Source: Mycobacterium sp. PSTR-4-N (GTDB lineage Bacteria; Actinomycetota; Actinomycetes; Mycobacteriales; Mycobacteriaceae). Taken from it: DNA of 64,000 nucleotides. A model generated the notes under the pieces. It made no database searches. It saw only the letters and a list, made by a program, of their open reading frames with translations, and was not told where the DNA came from. The stretch covers positions 1-64,000 of the forward strand of contig NZ_JAKRFN010000015.1 in the NCBI RefSeq assembly GCF_022348085.1, written 5' to 3'. The position numbers were made by a program, and so were the translations under genes. This document shows positions 51,831 to 59,966 of this stretch, piece by piece. Every line of letters starts with the position of its first letter. Within the stretch, counting starts at the first letter, position 1.

Positions 51831-51836
51831 TAGGCT
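51831..51836 (+). promoter_or_regulatory. -10 element for leaderless dop
   Basis: TAGGCT (TANNNT) followed by exactly 7 bases and the ATG of dop at 51844. Confidence 0.5.
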
Positions 51837-51843
51837 GGACGGC

Positions 51844-53352
51844 ATGCAACGGATCATCGGAACGGAGGTCGAGTACGGCATCTCCTCGCCGTCCGATCCG
51901 ACCGCGAATCCGATCTTGACGTCCACCCAGGCGGTTCTCGCCTATGCCGCGGCCGCCGGTCTGCAGCGAGCCAAGCGCACGCGCTGGGATTACGAGGTGG
52001 AATCGCCGCTGCGCGATGCCCGGGGCTTCGATCTGAGCCGCTCGTCGGGGCCGCCGCCGATCGTCGACGCCGACGAGGTCGGCGCGGCGAACATGATCCT
52101 GACCAACGGCGCCCGGCTGTACGTCGACCACGCCCATCCCGAGTACTCCGCTCCCGAGGTCACCGACCCGATGGACGCCGTCATCTGGGACAAGGCCGGC
52201 GAGCGGGTCATGGAAGCCGCGGCTCGGCACGTCGCGAGCGTGCCCGGGGCGGCGAAACTGCAGCTCTACAAGAACAACGTGGACGGCAAGGGCGCGTCGT
52301 ACGGCACGCACGAGAACTACCTGATGTCGCGGCAGACGCCGTTCTCGGCCGTCATCGCCGGTCTGACCCCGTTCCTGGTGTCCCGTCAGGTGGTCACCGG
52401 CAGCGGCCGGGTCGGTATCGGTCCGTCGGGCGACGAGCCGGGCTTTCAGCTGTCTCAGCGCTCGGATTACATCGAGGTCGAGGTGGGCCTCGAGACGACG
52501 CTCAAACGCGGCATCATCAACACCCGCGACGAGCCGCACGCCGACGCCGACAAATACCGTCGTCTGCACGTCATCATCGGCGACGCGAACCTGGCCGAGA
52601 CGTCCACCTACCTCAAGGTCGGCGCCACCTCTCTGGTGCTCGACGTCATCGAGGAGGGGGCGCACGTCGGCATCGACCTCAGCGACCTCGCGCTGGCCCG
52701 GCCGGTGCACGCCGTGCACGTGCTGTCCCGGGATCCGTCGCTGCGCGCGACGGTGGCGCTGGCCGACGGCCGTGAACTCACCGGGCTTGCGCTGCAGCGG
52801 ATCTACCTCGACCGGGTGGCGAAGCTGGTGGACAGCAAGGACCCCGACCCGCGGGCCAACCACGTCCTCGAGACGTGGGCCCATGTGCTGGACCTGCTCG
52901 AGCGCGACCCGATGGAGTGCGCCGACCTGCTCGACTGGCCGGCGAAGCTGCGTCTGCTCGAGGGCTTCCGCAGCCGGGAGAACCTGAGCTGGAACGCTCC
53001 GCGCCTGCACCTCGTCGATCTGCAGTACTCGGATGTGCGGCTGGACAAGGGCCTGTACAACCGGCTCGTGGCGCGCGGCTCGATGCAGCGGTTGGTCACC
53101 GAGCAGCAGGTGCTCGACGCCGTGGACAACCCGCCCACCGACACCCGGGCGTACTTCCGCGGAGAGTGCCTGCGCCGGTTCGGCGCCGACATCGCCGCGG
53201 CCAGCTGGGATTCGGTGATCTTCGATCTCGGCGGCGACTCGCTGGTGCGCATCCCGACACTCGAACCGCTGCGGGGCAGCAAATCCCATGTCGGTGCGCT
53301 TCTGGACTCGGTGGACAGCGCGGTGGAGCTGGTCGAACAACTCACCACCTGA
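51844..53352 (+). CDS. dop: Deamidase/depupylase of Pup
   Basis: 502 residues of the carboxylate-amine ligase (glutamine-synthetase-like) fold. The N-terminal IIGTEVEYGI carries the metal- and ATP-binding acids; VDHAHPEYSAPE and NNVDGKGASYGTHENYL are conserved in Dop and PafA. It deamidates the C-terminal Gln of Pup to Glu and removes Pup from substrates. The KNNVDGKGxSYGTHEN loop and the partner pup directly downstream identify it as Dop and not PafA. Leaderless promoter upstream. Confidence 0.95.
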   Translation: MQRIIGTEVEYGISSPSDPTANPILTSTQAVLAYAAAAGLQRAKRTRWDYEVESPLRDARGFDLSRSSGPPPIVDADEVGAANMILTNGARLYVDHAHPEYSAPEVTDPMDAVIWDKAGERVMEAAARHVASVPGAAKLQLYKNNVDGKGASYGTHENYLMSRQTPFSAVIAGLTPFLVSRQVVTGSGRVGIGPSGDEPGFQLSQRSDYIEVEVGLETTLKRGIINTRDEPHADADKYRRLHVIIGDANLAETSTYLKVGATSLVLDVIEEGAHVGIDLSDLALARPVHAVHVLSRDPSLRATVALADGRELTGLALQRIYLDRVAKLVDSKDPDPRANHVLETWAHVLDLLERDPMECADLLDWPAKLRLLEGFRSRENLSWNAPRLHLVDLQYSDVRLDKGLYNRLVARGSMQRLVTEQQVLDAVDNPPTDTRAYFRGECLRRFGADIAAASWDSVIFDLGGDSLVRIPTLEPLRGSKSHVGALLDSVDSAVELVEQLTT

Positions 53353-53459
53353 CCGGGCTATCCCCGGCAATATGGCGGCTGACCGGTAGTGTGGGGGAAC
53401 GGCGGACACCGACATCCCAGGGTGGCGGCACTGTCCGAACAGAGACGCAGGAGGCAGCG

Positions 53460-53654
53460 ATGGCGCAGGAGCAGACCAAGCGCGGCGGCGGAGGCGGCGA
53501 GGACGACGACCTCACCGGCAGCACGGCTGCCGGCCAGGAGCGCCGCGAGAAGCTGACCGAGGAGACCGACGATCTGCTCGACGAGATCGACGACGTCCTG
53601 GAAGAGAACGCAGAAGACTTCGTGCGTGCATATGTGCAGAAGGGTGGACAGTGA
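53460..53654 (+). CDS. pup: Prokaryotic ubiquitin-like protein Pup
   Basis: 64 residues, intrinsically disordered, acidic, ending in GGQ. The terminal Gln must be deamidated by Dop before ligation to lysines by PafA. The helical Mpa-binding segment is ERREKLTEETDDLLDEID. ATG 53460 with AGGAGG upstream. Its stop overlaps the prcB GTG by 4 bp, so tag and protease are coupled. It lies 107 bp after dop. Confidence 0.97.
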   Translation: MAQEQTKRGGGGGEDDDLTGSTAAGQERREKLTEETDDLLDEIDDVLEENAEDFVRAYVQKGGQ

Positions 53655-54577
53655 CCTGGCCGCATCGCGATCAGACCTCTGCCCACCCCGTACCAGGAGC
53701 CTTTGACGCCTTGCCCGCAGGCCTGTCGCACGGTGGCGTGAACCCGTCGTCGTTCTCCGACTTCCTGCGTCACCAGGCGCCGCACCTGCTCCCGGGCGCG
53801 GGTGGCTCGGGTGGTCAGGTGCCGGCCGCCCTGCCGACCGACGTGGTGCCGCACGGCACCACGATCGTGGCGTTGAAGTTCCCCGGCGGTGTGGTGATGG
53901 CCGGAGACCGTCGCGCCACCCAGGGCAACATGATCGCCAGCCGTGACGTGCAGAAGGTGTACATCACCGACGACTACACCGTCACCGGCATCGCGGGCAC
54001 CGCGGCCATCGCCGTCGAGTTCGCCCGCCTCTACGCCGTCGAGCTCGAACACTACGAGAAGCTCGAAGGTGTCGCGCTGACGTTCTCGGGCAAAGTGAAC
54101 CGGCTGGCCACCATGGTGCGTGGCAATCTGGGGGCCGCGTTGCAGGGCTTCATCGCGCTGCCGCTGCTGGCCGGCTACGACCTCGACGATCCGAACCCCG
54201 AGGCGGCCGGGCGCATCGTGTCCTTCGACGCCGCGGGCGGCCACAACCTCGAAGAGGAGGGCTACCAGTCCGTCGGCTCGGGGTCGATCTTCGCCAAGTC
54301 GTCGATGAAGAAGCTCTACTCCCAGGTGCGCGACGCCGACTCGGCGCTGCGCGTGGCGATCGAGGCGCTCTACGACGCCGCCGACGACGATTCGGCCACC
54401 GGTGGCCCCGATCTGGTACGGGGCATCTTCCCGACCGCAGTCGTCATCACGGCAGACGGCGCGGTCGAGGTGACCGAGCAGCAGATCGCCGGGGTGGCCC
54501 GGGAGATCATCGACAACCGTTCGCGGGCAGACACTTTCGGGCCCGACGCTGAACCTGTCCGGGGTGACGAGCTGTGA
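53651..54577 (+). CDS. prcB: Proteasome beta subunit
   Basis: 308 residues. Propeptide of 69 residues is removed autocatalytically before Thr70 in VVPHGTTIVAL; Thr70 becomes the catalytic N-terminal nucleophile, with Lys and Asp conserved in ALKFPGG and AGDRR. The inner ring of the 20S particle. GTG 53651 overlaps pup; the stop region overlaps prcA GTG (4 bp). Confidence 0.97.
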   Translation: MTWPHRDQTSAHPVPGAFDALPAGLSHGGVNPSSFSDFLRHQAPHLLPGAGGSGGQVPAALPTDVVPHGTTIVALKFPGGVVMAGDRRATQGNMIASRDVQKVYITDDYTVTGIAGTAAIAVEFARLYAVELEHYEKLEGVALTFSGKVNRLATMVRGNLGAALQGFIALPLLAGYDLDDPNPEAAGRIVSFDAAGGHNLEEEGYQSVGSGSIFAKSSMKKLYSQVRDADSALRVAIEALYDAADDDSATGGPDLVRGIFPTAVVITADGAVEVTEQQIAGVAREIIDNRSRADTFGPDAEPVRGDEL

Positions 54578-55308
54578 GCTTCCCGTATTTCATCTCGCCC
54601 GAGCAGGCGATGCGCGAGCGTTCCGAGCTCGCCCGCAAAGGCATCGCCCGGGGCCGCAGTGTGATCGCGCTGGCCTACGCCGACGGCGTGCTGTTCGTCG
54701 CGGAGAATCCGTCGCGCTCACTGCAGAAGGTCAGCGAACTCTACGACCGCGTCGGCTTCGCCGCCGTGGGCCGTTTCAACGAGTTCAACAATCTGCGCAG
54801 TGGCGGTATCCGCTTCGCCGACACCCAGGGCTATGCCTACTCGCGGCGCGACGTCACCGGCCGCCAGCTGGCCAACGTCTACGCCCAGACTCTCGGGACC
54901 ATCTTCACCGAGCAGGCCAAACCGTACGAGGTGGAGCTGTGCGTGGCCGAGGTGGCCCACTACGGCGAGACCAAACCGCCGGAGCTGTATCGGATCACCT
55001 ATGACGGATCGATCGCCGACGAGCCGCATTTCGTGGTGATGGGCGGGACGACCGAGCCGATCTCAACAGCGCTGACCGAGTCGTACCAGGAGAACCTGAG
55101 CCTGGGCGAGGCCGTGTCCATCGCGGTGACCGCGCTGGGCGCCGGCGGCAACGGCAGCGAGCCGCGCACACTGGGCCCGAGCACCCTCGAGGTCGCCGTG
55201 CTCGACGCCAACCGACCGCGGCGGGCGTTCCGCCGCATCACCGGCGCCGCGCTCGAGGCGCTTCTGCCCGCCACGGATACGGCGGCTGCCGACAGCACCG
55301 AAGGCTGA
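54574..55308 (+). CDS. prcA: Proteasome alpha subunit
   Basis: 244 residues. N-terminal gate segment FPYFISPEQAMRERSELARKGIARGRSVIAL, the core strands (VLFVAENPSRSLQKVSELYDRVGF) and an acidic, disordered C-terminus. Outer ring that opens for Mpa through docking of GQYL. GTG 54574 overlaps prcB by 4 bp. Last gene of dop-pup-prcB-prcA. Confidence 0.97.
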   Translation: MSFPYFISPEQAMRERSELARKGIARGRSVIALAYADGVLFVAENPSRSLQKVSELYDRVGFAAVGRFNEFNNLRSGGIRFADTQGYAYSRRDVTGRQLANVYAQTLGTIFTEQAKPYEVELCVAEVAHYGETKPPELYRITYDGSIADEPHFVVMGGTTEPISTALTESYQENLSLGEAVSIAVTALGAGGNGSEPRTLGPSTLEVAVLDANRPRRAFRRITGAALEALLPATDTAAADSTEG

Positions 55309-55399
55309 CCTCCTTCCCGTTCTCCGCGCGCATGGTGTCCTGACTGGGTAGTGTCCCCGCTGGCGACGTCGAGACACCAGGCGAGGAGGCCGCAGCGGC

Positions 55400-56899
55400 A
55401 TGGACGGTCAACCCGACCTCTGTATCGGTGGTGCATGGCGGCACGCCTCCGACGGCGGCACCCGCGACATCGTCGACCCCGCCGACGGCAGTGTCGCCGC
55501 GGTGGTCGACGAAGCCACCCCTGACGACGCGGTGGCCGCCGTTGCGGCGGCCCGCGCCACTTTCGACGACGGATCCTGGCGTGCCACTCCGGCATCCGAG
55601 CGGTCCGCGCTGCTGCACCGGGTCGCGGAACTGTTGCAGCGCGACAAAGAAGACCTCGCGCTGCTGGAGACACGTGACACCGGAAAGACGTTGGCGGAGA
55701 GTCGTATCGACATCGACGACGTCACCTCGGTGTTCCGGTATTACGCGCGGTTGATCGGTGTCGAGACCGACACGCTCGTCGACGTCGGGGACCCGACGGT
55801 GATCAGTCGGGTGGTCGCCGAACCGATCGGCGTGTGCGTGCTCATCGCGCCGTGGAACTATCCGCTGCTGCAGATGTCGTGGAAGGTGGCTCCGGCGTTG
55901 GCGGCCGGCTGCACCATGGTCGCCAAACCCAGCGAAGTCACCCCGTTGAGCACCATCGCGTTCGTCCATCTGCTCGACGAGGCGGGCCTGCCGCCGGGTG
56001 TGGTGAACCTGGTGCAGGGTAGCGGTGCAACGTTGGGCGCCGCACTCACCGACAACCCGGACGTCGACTTCATCTCGTTCACCGGCGGCCTGTCGACCGG
56101 GCGCACCATCGCCGCGACCGCCGCCGCGCACGTCACCAAGGTGGCTCTCGAACTCGGCGGTAAGAACCCCCACATCGTGTTCGCCGACGTCCGCGACAGC
56201 GGGGACTGGGACGCCGCCGTCGACCACGTCCTCACCGGGGTGTTCCTGCACTCCGGACAGGTGTGCTCGGCGGGCACCCGGGTGATCCTCGAGGAGTCCA
56301 TCGCCGACGACTTCGTCGCCGCGCTGGCCGAACGAGCGGCCACGATTCGCGTCGGCAACGGGCTCGACCCGGCCAGTGAGACCGGGCCCCTGGTCTCCGA
56401 ACAGCATCGCGCCAAGGTCGAAAGCTATGTGGCGCTGGGAATCTCAGAAGGAGCGAAGCTGGTGTGCGGCGGGTCGCGGCCCACCGACCCCGCCCTGGCG
56501 AACGGGTTCTTCTATCTGCCGACGATCTTCGACCGCTGCGACCGGTCGATGCGCATCGTCGCCGAGGAGACGTTCGGGCCGATCATGACCGTGGAGCGCT
56601 TCACAGGCGAGGACGAGGCGATCGCGCTGGGCAACGACACGCGGTACGGGCTGGCCGCCGGTGTCCGCACGTCGGATTCGGCTCGGGGCGAACGCGTGGT
56701 ACGCGCGCTGCGGCACGGCACCGTGTGGCTCAACGACTTCGGCTACTACACCGCCGGCGCGGAGTGGGGCGGGTTCGGAGCCTCCGGTAACGGACGCGAA
56801 CTCGGACCCACCGGGCTGGCCGAATACCAAGAGCTCAAACACATCTGGCACAACACGGCGCCCGCCCCCGCGGGCTGGTTCACGAACCCCGTCCGCTAG
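55400..56899 (+). CDS. betB: Aldehyde dehydrogenase, betaine-aldehyde type
   Basis: 499 residues. NAD-dependent oxidation of betaine aldehyde to glycine betaine is likely from context. Catalytic Cys289 (GQVCSAGTR), Glu251 (ALELGGKN), PWNYPLLQMSWK and ETFGPIM are present. ATG 55400 has GAGGAGG 11 bp upstream. First gene of a four-gene unit with an APC permease, a choline-oxidase-like GMC enzyme and a CBS/DUF294 protein. A TAGTGT hexamer at 55349-55354 may be a -10. Confidence 0.88.
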   Translation: MDGQPDLCIGGAWRHASDGGTRDIVDPADGSVAAVVDEATPDDAVAAVAAARATFDDGSWRATPASERSALLHRVAELLQRDKEDLALLETRDTGKTLAESRIDIDDVTSVFRYYARLIGVETDTLVDVGDPTVISRVVAEPIGVCVLIAPWNYPLLQMSWKVAPALAAGCTMVAKPSEVTPLSTIAFVHLLDEAGLPPGVVNLVQGSGATLGAALTDNPDVDFISFTGGLSTGRTIAATAAAHVTKVALELGGKNPHIVFADVRDSGDWDAAVDHVLTGVFLHSGQVCSAGTRVILEESIADDFVAALAERAATIRVGNGLDPASETGPLVSEQHRAKVESYVALGISEGAKLVCGGSRPTDPALANGFFYLPTIFDRCDRSMRIVAEETFGPIMTVERFTGEDEAIALGNDTRYGLAAGVRTSDSARGERVVRALRHGTVWLNDFGYYTAGAEWGGFGASGNGRELGPTGLAEYQELKHIWHNTAPAPAGWFTNPVR

Positions 56900-56914
56900 C
56901 AGAAGGGCACTCTC

Positions 56915-58450
56915 ATGGTGATCAAACAGCCTCACCCCGACAGCGGCATGGAGGACTTCGGCTACAAGGAGTCCCTGGACCGCAGCATCGGGAAGTTCGC
57001 CAGCTTCGCGGCGGGCGTCAGCTACATCTCGATCCTGACCGGCACGTTCCAGCTGTTCTACTTCGGGTTCGGTACGGGCGGGCCCGCGTACCTGTGGTCC
57101 TGGCCGATGGTGTTCGTCGGCCAGATGGCCGTCGCGCTGTGCTTCATGGAACTGGCGGCGAAGTACCCCGTCGCGGGCTCGGTCTACAACTGGAGCAAAA
57201 AGCTCGGAAGCCGGCTGGTCGGCTGGACGTCGGGATGGCTGATGCTGACCGCATCCATCGTCACGATCTCCGCGGTGGTGCTCGCGTATCAACTGAACCT
57301 GCCGCGGCTGTGGAGCGGATTCCAGATCATCGGCGACGGCACCGGCACCTACGACTTCGCCACCAACGCCGTCGTTCTCGGCACCGTGCTCATCGTGTTC
57401 ACCACGCTGGTCAATGCACTCGGCGTCAGGCTGATGTCGATGATCAACAGCGCCGGGGTGTTCATCGAGCTGATCGCCGCGGTGCTGATCGTGATCATCC
57501 TCGCGATCAACGTCAAGCGCGGGCCCGACGTCTTCTTCTCCACCAACGGTTACGGCGCGGGGGAGAGCTTCGGCTACCTCGGCGCCTTCTTCATCGCGTC
57601 GCTGGCCTCGCTCTACGTGATGTACGGCTTCGACACCGCGAGCTCACTGGGAGAGGAGACCGTGGAACCGCGAAAGACCGCGCCCAAGGCCATCTTCCGC
57701 GCGATCCTCGCCTCGTTCGTGATCGGCGGCGGCATCCTGGTGTTCGCGGTGATGTCCGCCCCGGACCTGAACGACCCCCAGATCGGCGAGAGCAGCGGCG
57801 GCCTGCAGTACATCGTCGAGCAGGTGATGTGGGGCCCGCTGGGCAAGGTGTTCCTCGTCTGCATCGTGGTGGCGGTGACGGTCTGCACCCTGGCCGTGCA
57901 CACCGCGGCGATCCGGCTGTCGTTCGCAATGGCGCGGGACAACGCGTTGCCGTTCGGGGAGAAGCTGGCCACGGTGAACCCGAAGACGCAGACCCCGATC
58001 GTGCCGGCCGTGACCATCGGCGTCATCGCCGCGATCATCCTGGCGATCAACATCAGTCAGCCCAAGATCTTCACCGTGCTGACCTCGATCGCGATCATCA
58101 TGATCTACCTGGCGTACCTGATGGTCACCGCCCCGATGCTCAAGAAGCGCTTCCAGGGGCAGTGGCCGCCCGCCGATCTGAAAGAAGGCGGCTACTTCAC
58201 CATGGGCAAGTGGGGCCTGCCCGTGAACATCTTCGCGGTCCTGTGGGGGGCGAGCATGGCACTCAACCTGGCGTGGCCACGCGTCGCCGTGTACGGCGAC
58301 CCCTGGTACAACACCTGGGGTGCGTTCGTCTACATCGGTGTGATCGTCGGCTCGGGTCTGCTCTGGTACGCAATCAAGGGACGCAACCACATCGGCACGC
58401 TGAAGTCCCACGCCGCCGAGAGCGTGGCGGAGGCGCGCGCCGATGGCTGA
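56915..58450 (+). CDS. APC-superfamily amino acid/amine permease
   Basis: 511 residues, about 12 to 13 membrane segments. APC features: the N-terminal FASFAAGVSYISILTGTFQ, the SLYVMYGFDTASSLGEE region after helix 6 and PKAIFRAILASF. By position, between betB-like and choline-oxidase-like genes, it probably imports choline or a related amine; betaine export is less likely. AGAAGGG upstream of the ATG; 8-bp overlap with the next gene. Confidence 0.88.
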   Translation: MVIKQPHPDSGMEDFGYKESLDRSIGKFASFAAGVSYISILTGTFQLFYFGFGTGGPAYLWSWPMVFVGQMAVALCFMELAAKYPVAGSVYNWSKKLGSRLVGWTSGWLMLTASIVTISAVVLAYQLNLPRLWSGFQIIGDGTGTYDFATNAVVLGTVLIVFTTLVNALGVRLMSMINSAGVFIELIAAVLIVIILAINVKRGPDVFFSTNGYGAGESFGYLGAFFIASLASLYVMYGFDTASSLGEETVEPRKTAPKAIFRAILASFVIGGGILVFAVMSAPDLNDPQIGESSGGLQYIVEQVMWGPLGKVFLVCIVVAVTVCTLAVHTAAIRLSFAMARDNALPFGEKLATVNPKTQTPIVPAVTIGVIAAIILAINISQPKIFTVLTSIAIIMIYLAYLMVTAPMLKKRFQGQWPPADLKEGGYFTMGKWGLPVNIFAVLWGASMALNLAWPRVAVYGDPWYNTWGAFVYIGVIVGSGLLWYAIKGRNHIGTLKSHAAESVAEARADG

Positions 58451-59966
58451 GACGGGCGTGTTCGACTATGTCATCGCCGGGGGTGGCACCGCAGGCTGTG
58501 TGCTCGCCGCCCGGTTGTCCGAGGACCCCGCTGTCACCGTGTGTCTGATCGAGGCGGGACCGTCGGACGTCGGCGACGACAAGATCCTGGTGCTCTCGGA
58601 GTGGATGCAGCTGCTGGACTCCGGCTACGACTGGGACTACCCGGTCGAACCCCAGGAGCGGGGCAACTCCTTCATGCGGCACGCCCGCGCGAGGGTGCTC
58701 GGCGGGTGTTCCTCGCACAACTCGTGCATCGCCTTCCATCCGCCGGCCGAGGCGCTCGACGAGTGGGCCGCGATGGGGGCGACGGGCTGGAGCGCGGCCG
58801 AGGTGCTCCCACTGGTCGACCGACTCACCCAGACGGTGACGCTGCGCGACGTTCCACCCGACGATCCCTGCGGCGCAGCGGTTCTCGAGGCCGCGGCGAT
58901 GGTCGGGCTGCCCACGGTGTCGTTCAACCGGGGCGAGACGGTGCGCAACGGCGCCGGCTGGTTCCAGATCAACGCCGGTGATGACGGCATCCGGAACTCC
59001 ACCTCGCACGCGTTCCTGCACCCCATTCTGGGCACGCGCACGAACCTGGAGGTCCGGACCGACACCTGGGTGTCGGAGATCTTGTTCGACGACGCGCTAC
59101 GGGCGACCGGGGTGCGCTACCAGCGGCCGGATCTGACCGGCTACGACACCGTCGCGGCCCGCCGTGAGGTGATCGTCACCGCCGGCGCCATCGACACCCC
59201 GAAGTTGTTGATGCTCTCCGGGATCGGGCCGACGGCGCATCTGCGCGAGATCGGCATCGACGTCCGTGTCGACTCGCCGGGAGTGGGCGCCAATCTCGAC
59301 GACCATGTCGAGGGGCTGGTGTTCTGGGAGGCCGCCCAGCCGATGGTGACCACCTCGACGCAGTGGTGGGAGATCGGGCTGTTCACGACGATCGACGAGG
59401 GCGTGCGCCAACCCGACCTGATGATGCACTACGGCAGCGTGCCGTTCGACATGAACACGCTGCGCCGCGGCTACCCGACCACCGACAACGGATTCTGCTT
59501 GACGCCCAACGTGACTCAGGGCCACTCGCGGGGCACGGTGCGACTGAGCACCCGCGATTTCCGCGACCGTCCCCGCGTCGACCCTCGCTACTTCACCGAT
59601 CCGGACGGCTACGACGACCGAATCATGCTCGCCGGGGTGAAGCTGGCCCGCCGGATCGCCGAACAGTCGCCGCTGGCGCCCTGGGTGGCGCGAGAGCTCG
59701 CGCCCGGGCCCGACGCGACGACCGACGACGAGCTGCTCGACTACATCCATCAGTGCCACAACACCGTCTACCACCCGGCCGCGACCGCGCGGATGGGTGC
59801 GGCGTCGGATCCGATGGCGGTGCTCGACCCTGCGCTGAGAGTCAAGGGCGTCACGGGCCTGCGCGTGGTGGACGCGTCGGCGATGCCGAAACTGCCTGCG
59901 GTGAACCCGAACATCACGGTGATGACGATGGCGGAGAAGTGTGCCGACCTCATCCGAGCCGGCTGA
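58443..59966 (+). CDS. GMC oxidoreductase, choline-oxidase-like
   Basis: 507 residues, FAD GMC family: GGGTAG at 13-18, and GGCSSHNSC with His92, equivalent to the histidine that binds FAD covalently in Arthrobacter choline oxidase. The active-site residues correspond (by a constant offset) to His444 and Asn490, and STQWWEIG and MMHYGSVPFDMNTL are the same as in that enzyme. It should oxidise choline to betaine aldehyde and then possibly to glycine betaine, with oxygen or a dye as acceptor. ATG 58443 overlaps the permease; the DUF294 gene overlaps its end by 26 bp. Confidence 0.9.
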   Translation: MAETGVFDYVIAGGGTAGCVLAARLSEDPAVTVCLIEAGPSDVGDDKILVLSEWMQLLDSGYDWDYPVEPQERGNSFMRHARARVLGGCSSHNSCIAFHPPAEALDEWAAMGATGWSAAEVLPLVDRLTQTVTLRDVPPDDPCGAAVLEAAAMVGLPTVSFNRGETVRNGAGWFQINAGDDGIRNSTSHAFLHPILGTRTNLEVRTDTWVSEILFDDALRATGVRYQRPDLTGYDTVAARREVIVTAGAIDTPKLLMLSGIGPTAHLREIGIDVRVDSPGVGANLDDHVEGLVFWEAAQPMVTTSTQWWEIGLFTTIDEGVRQPDLMMHYGSVPFDMNTLRRGYPTTDNGFCLTPNVTQGHSRGTVRLSTRDFRDRPRVDPRYFTDPDGYDDRIMLAGVKLARRIAEQSPLAPWVARELAPGPDATTDDELLDYIHQCHNTVYHPAATARMGAASDPMAVLDPALRVKGVTGLRVVDASAMPKLPAVNPNITVMTMAEKCADLIRAG

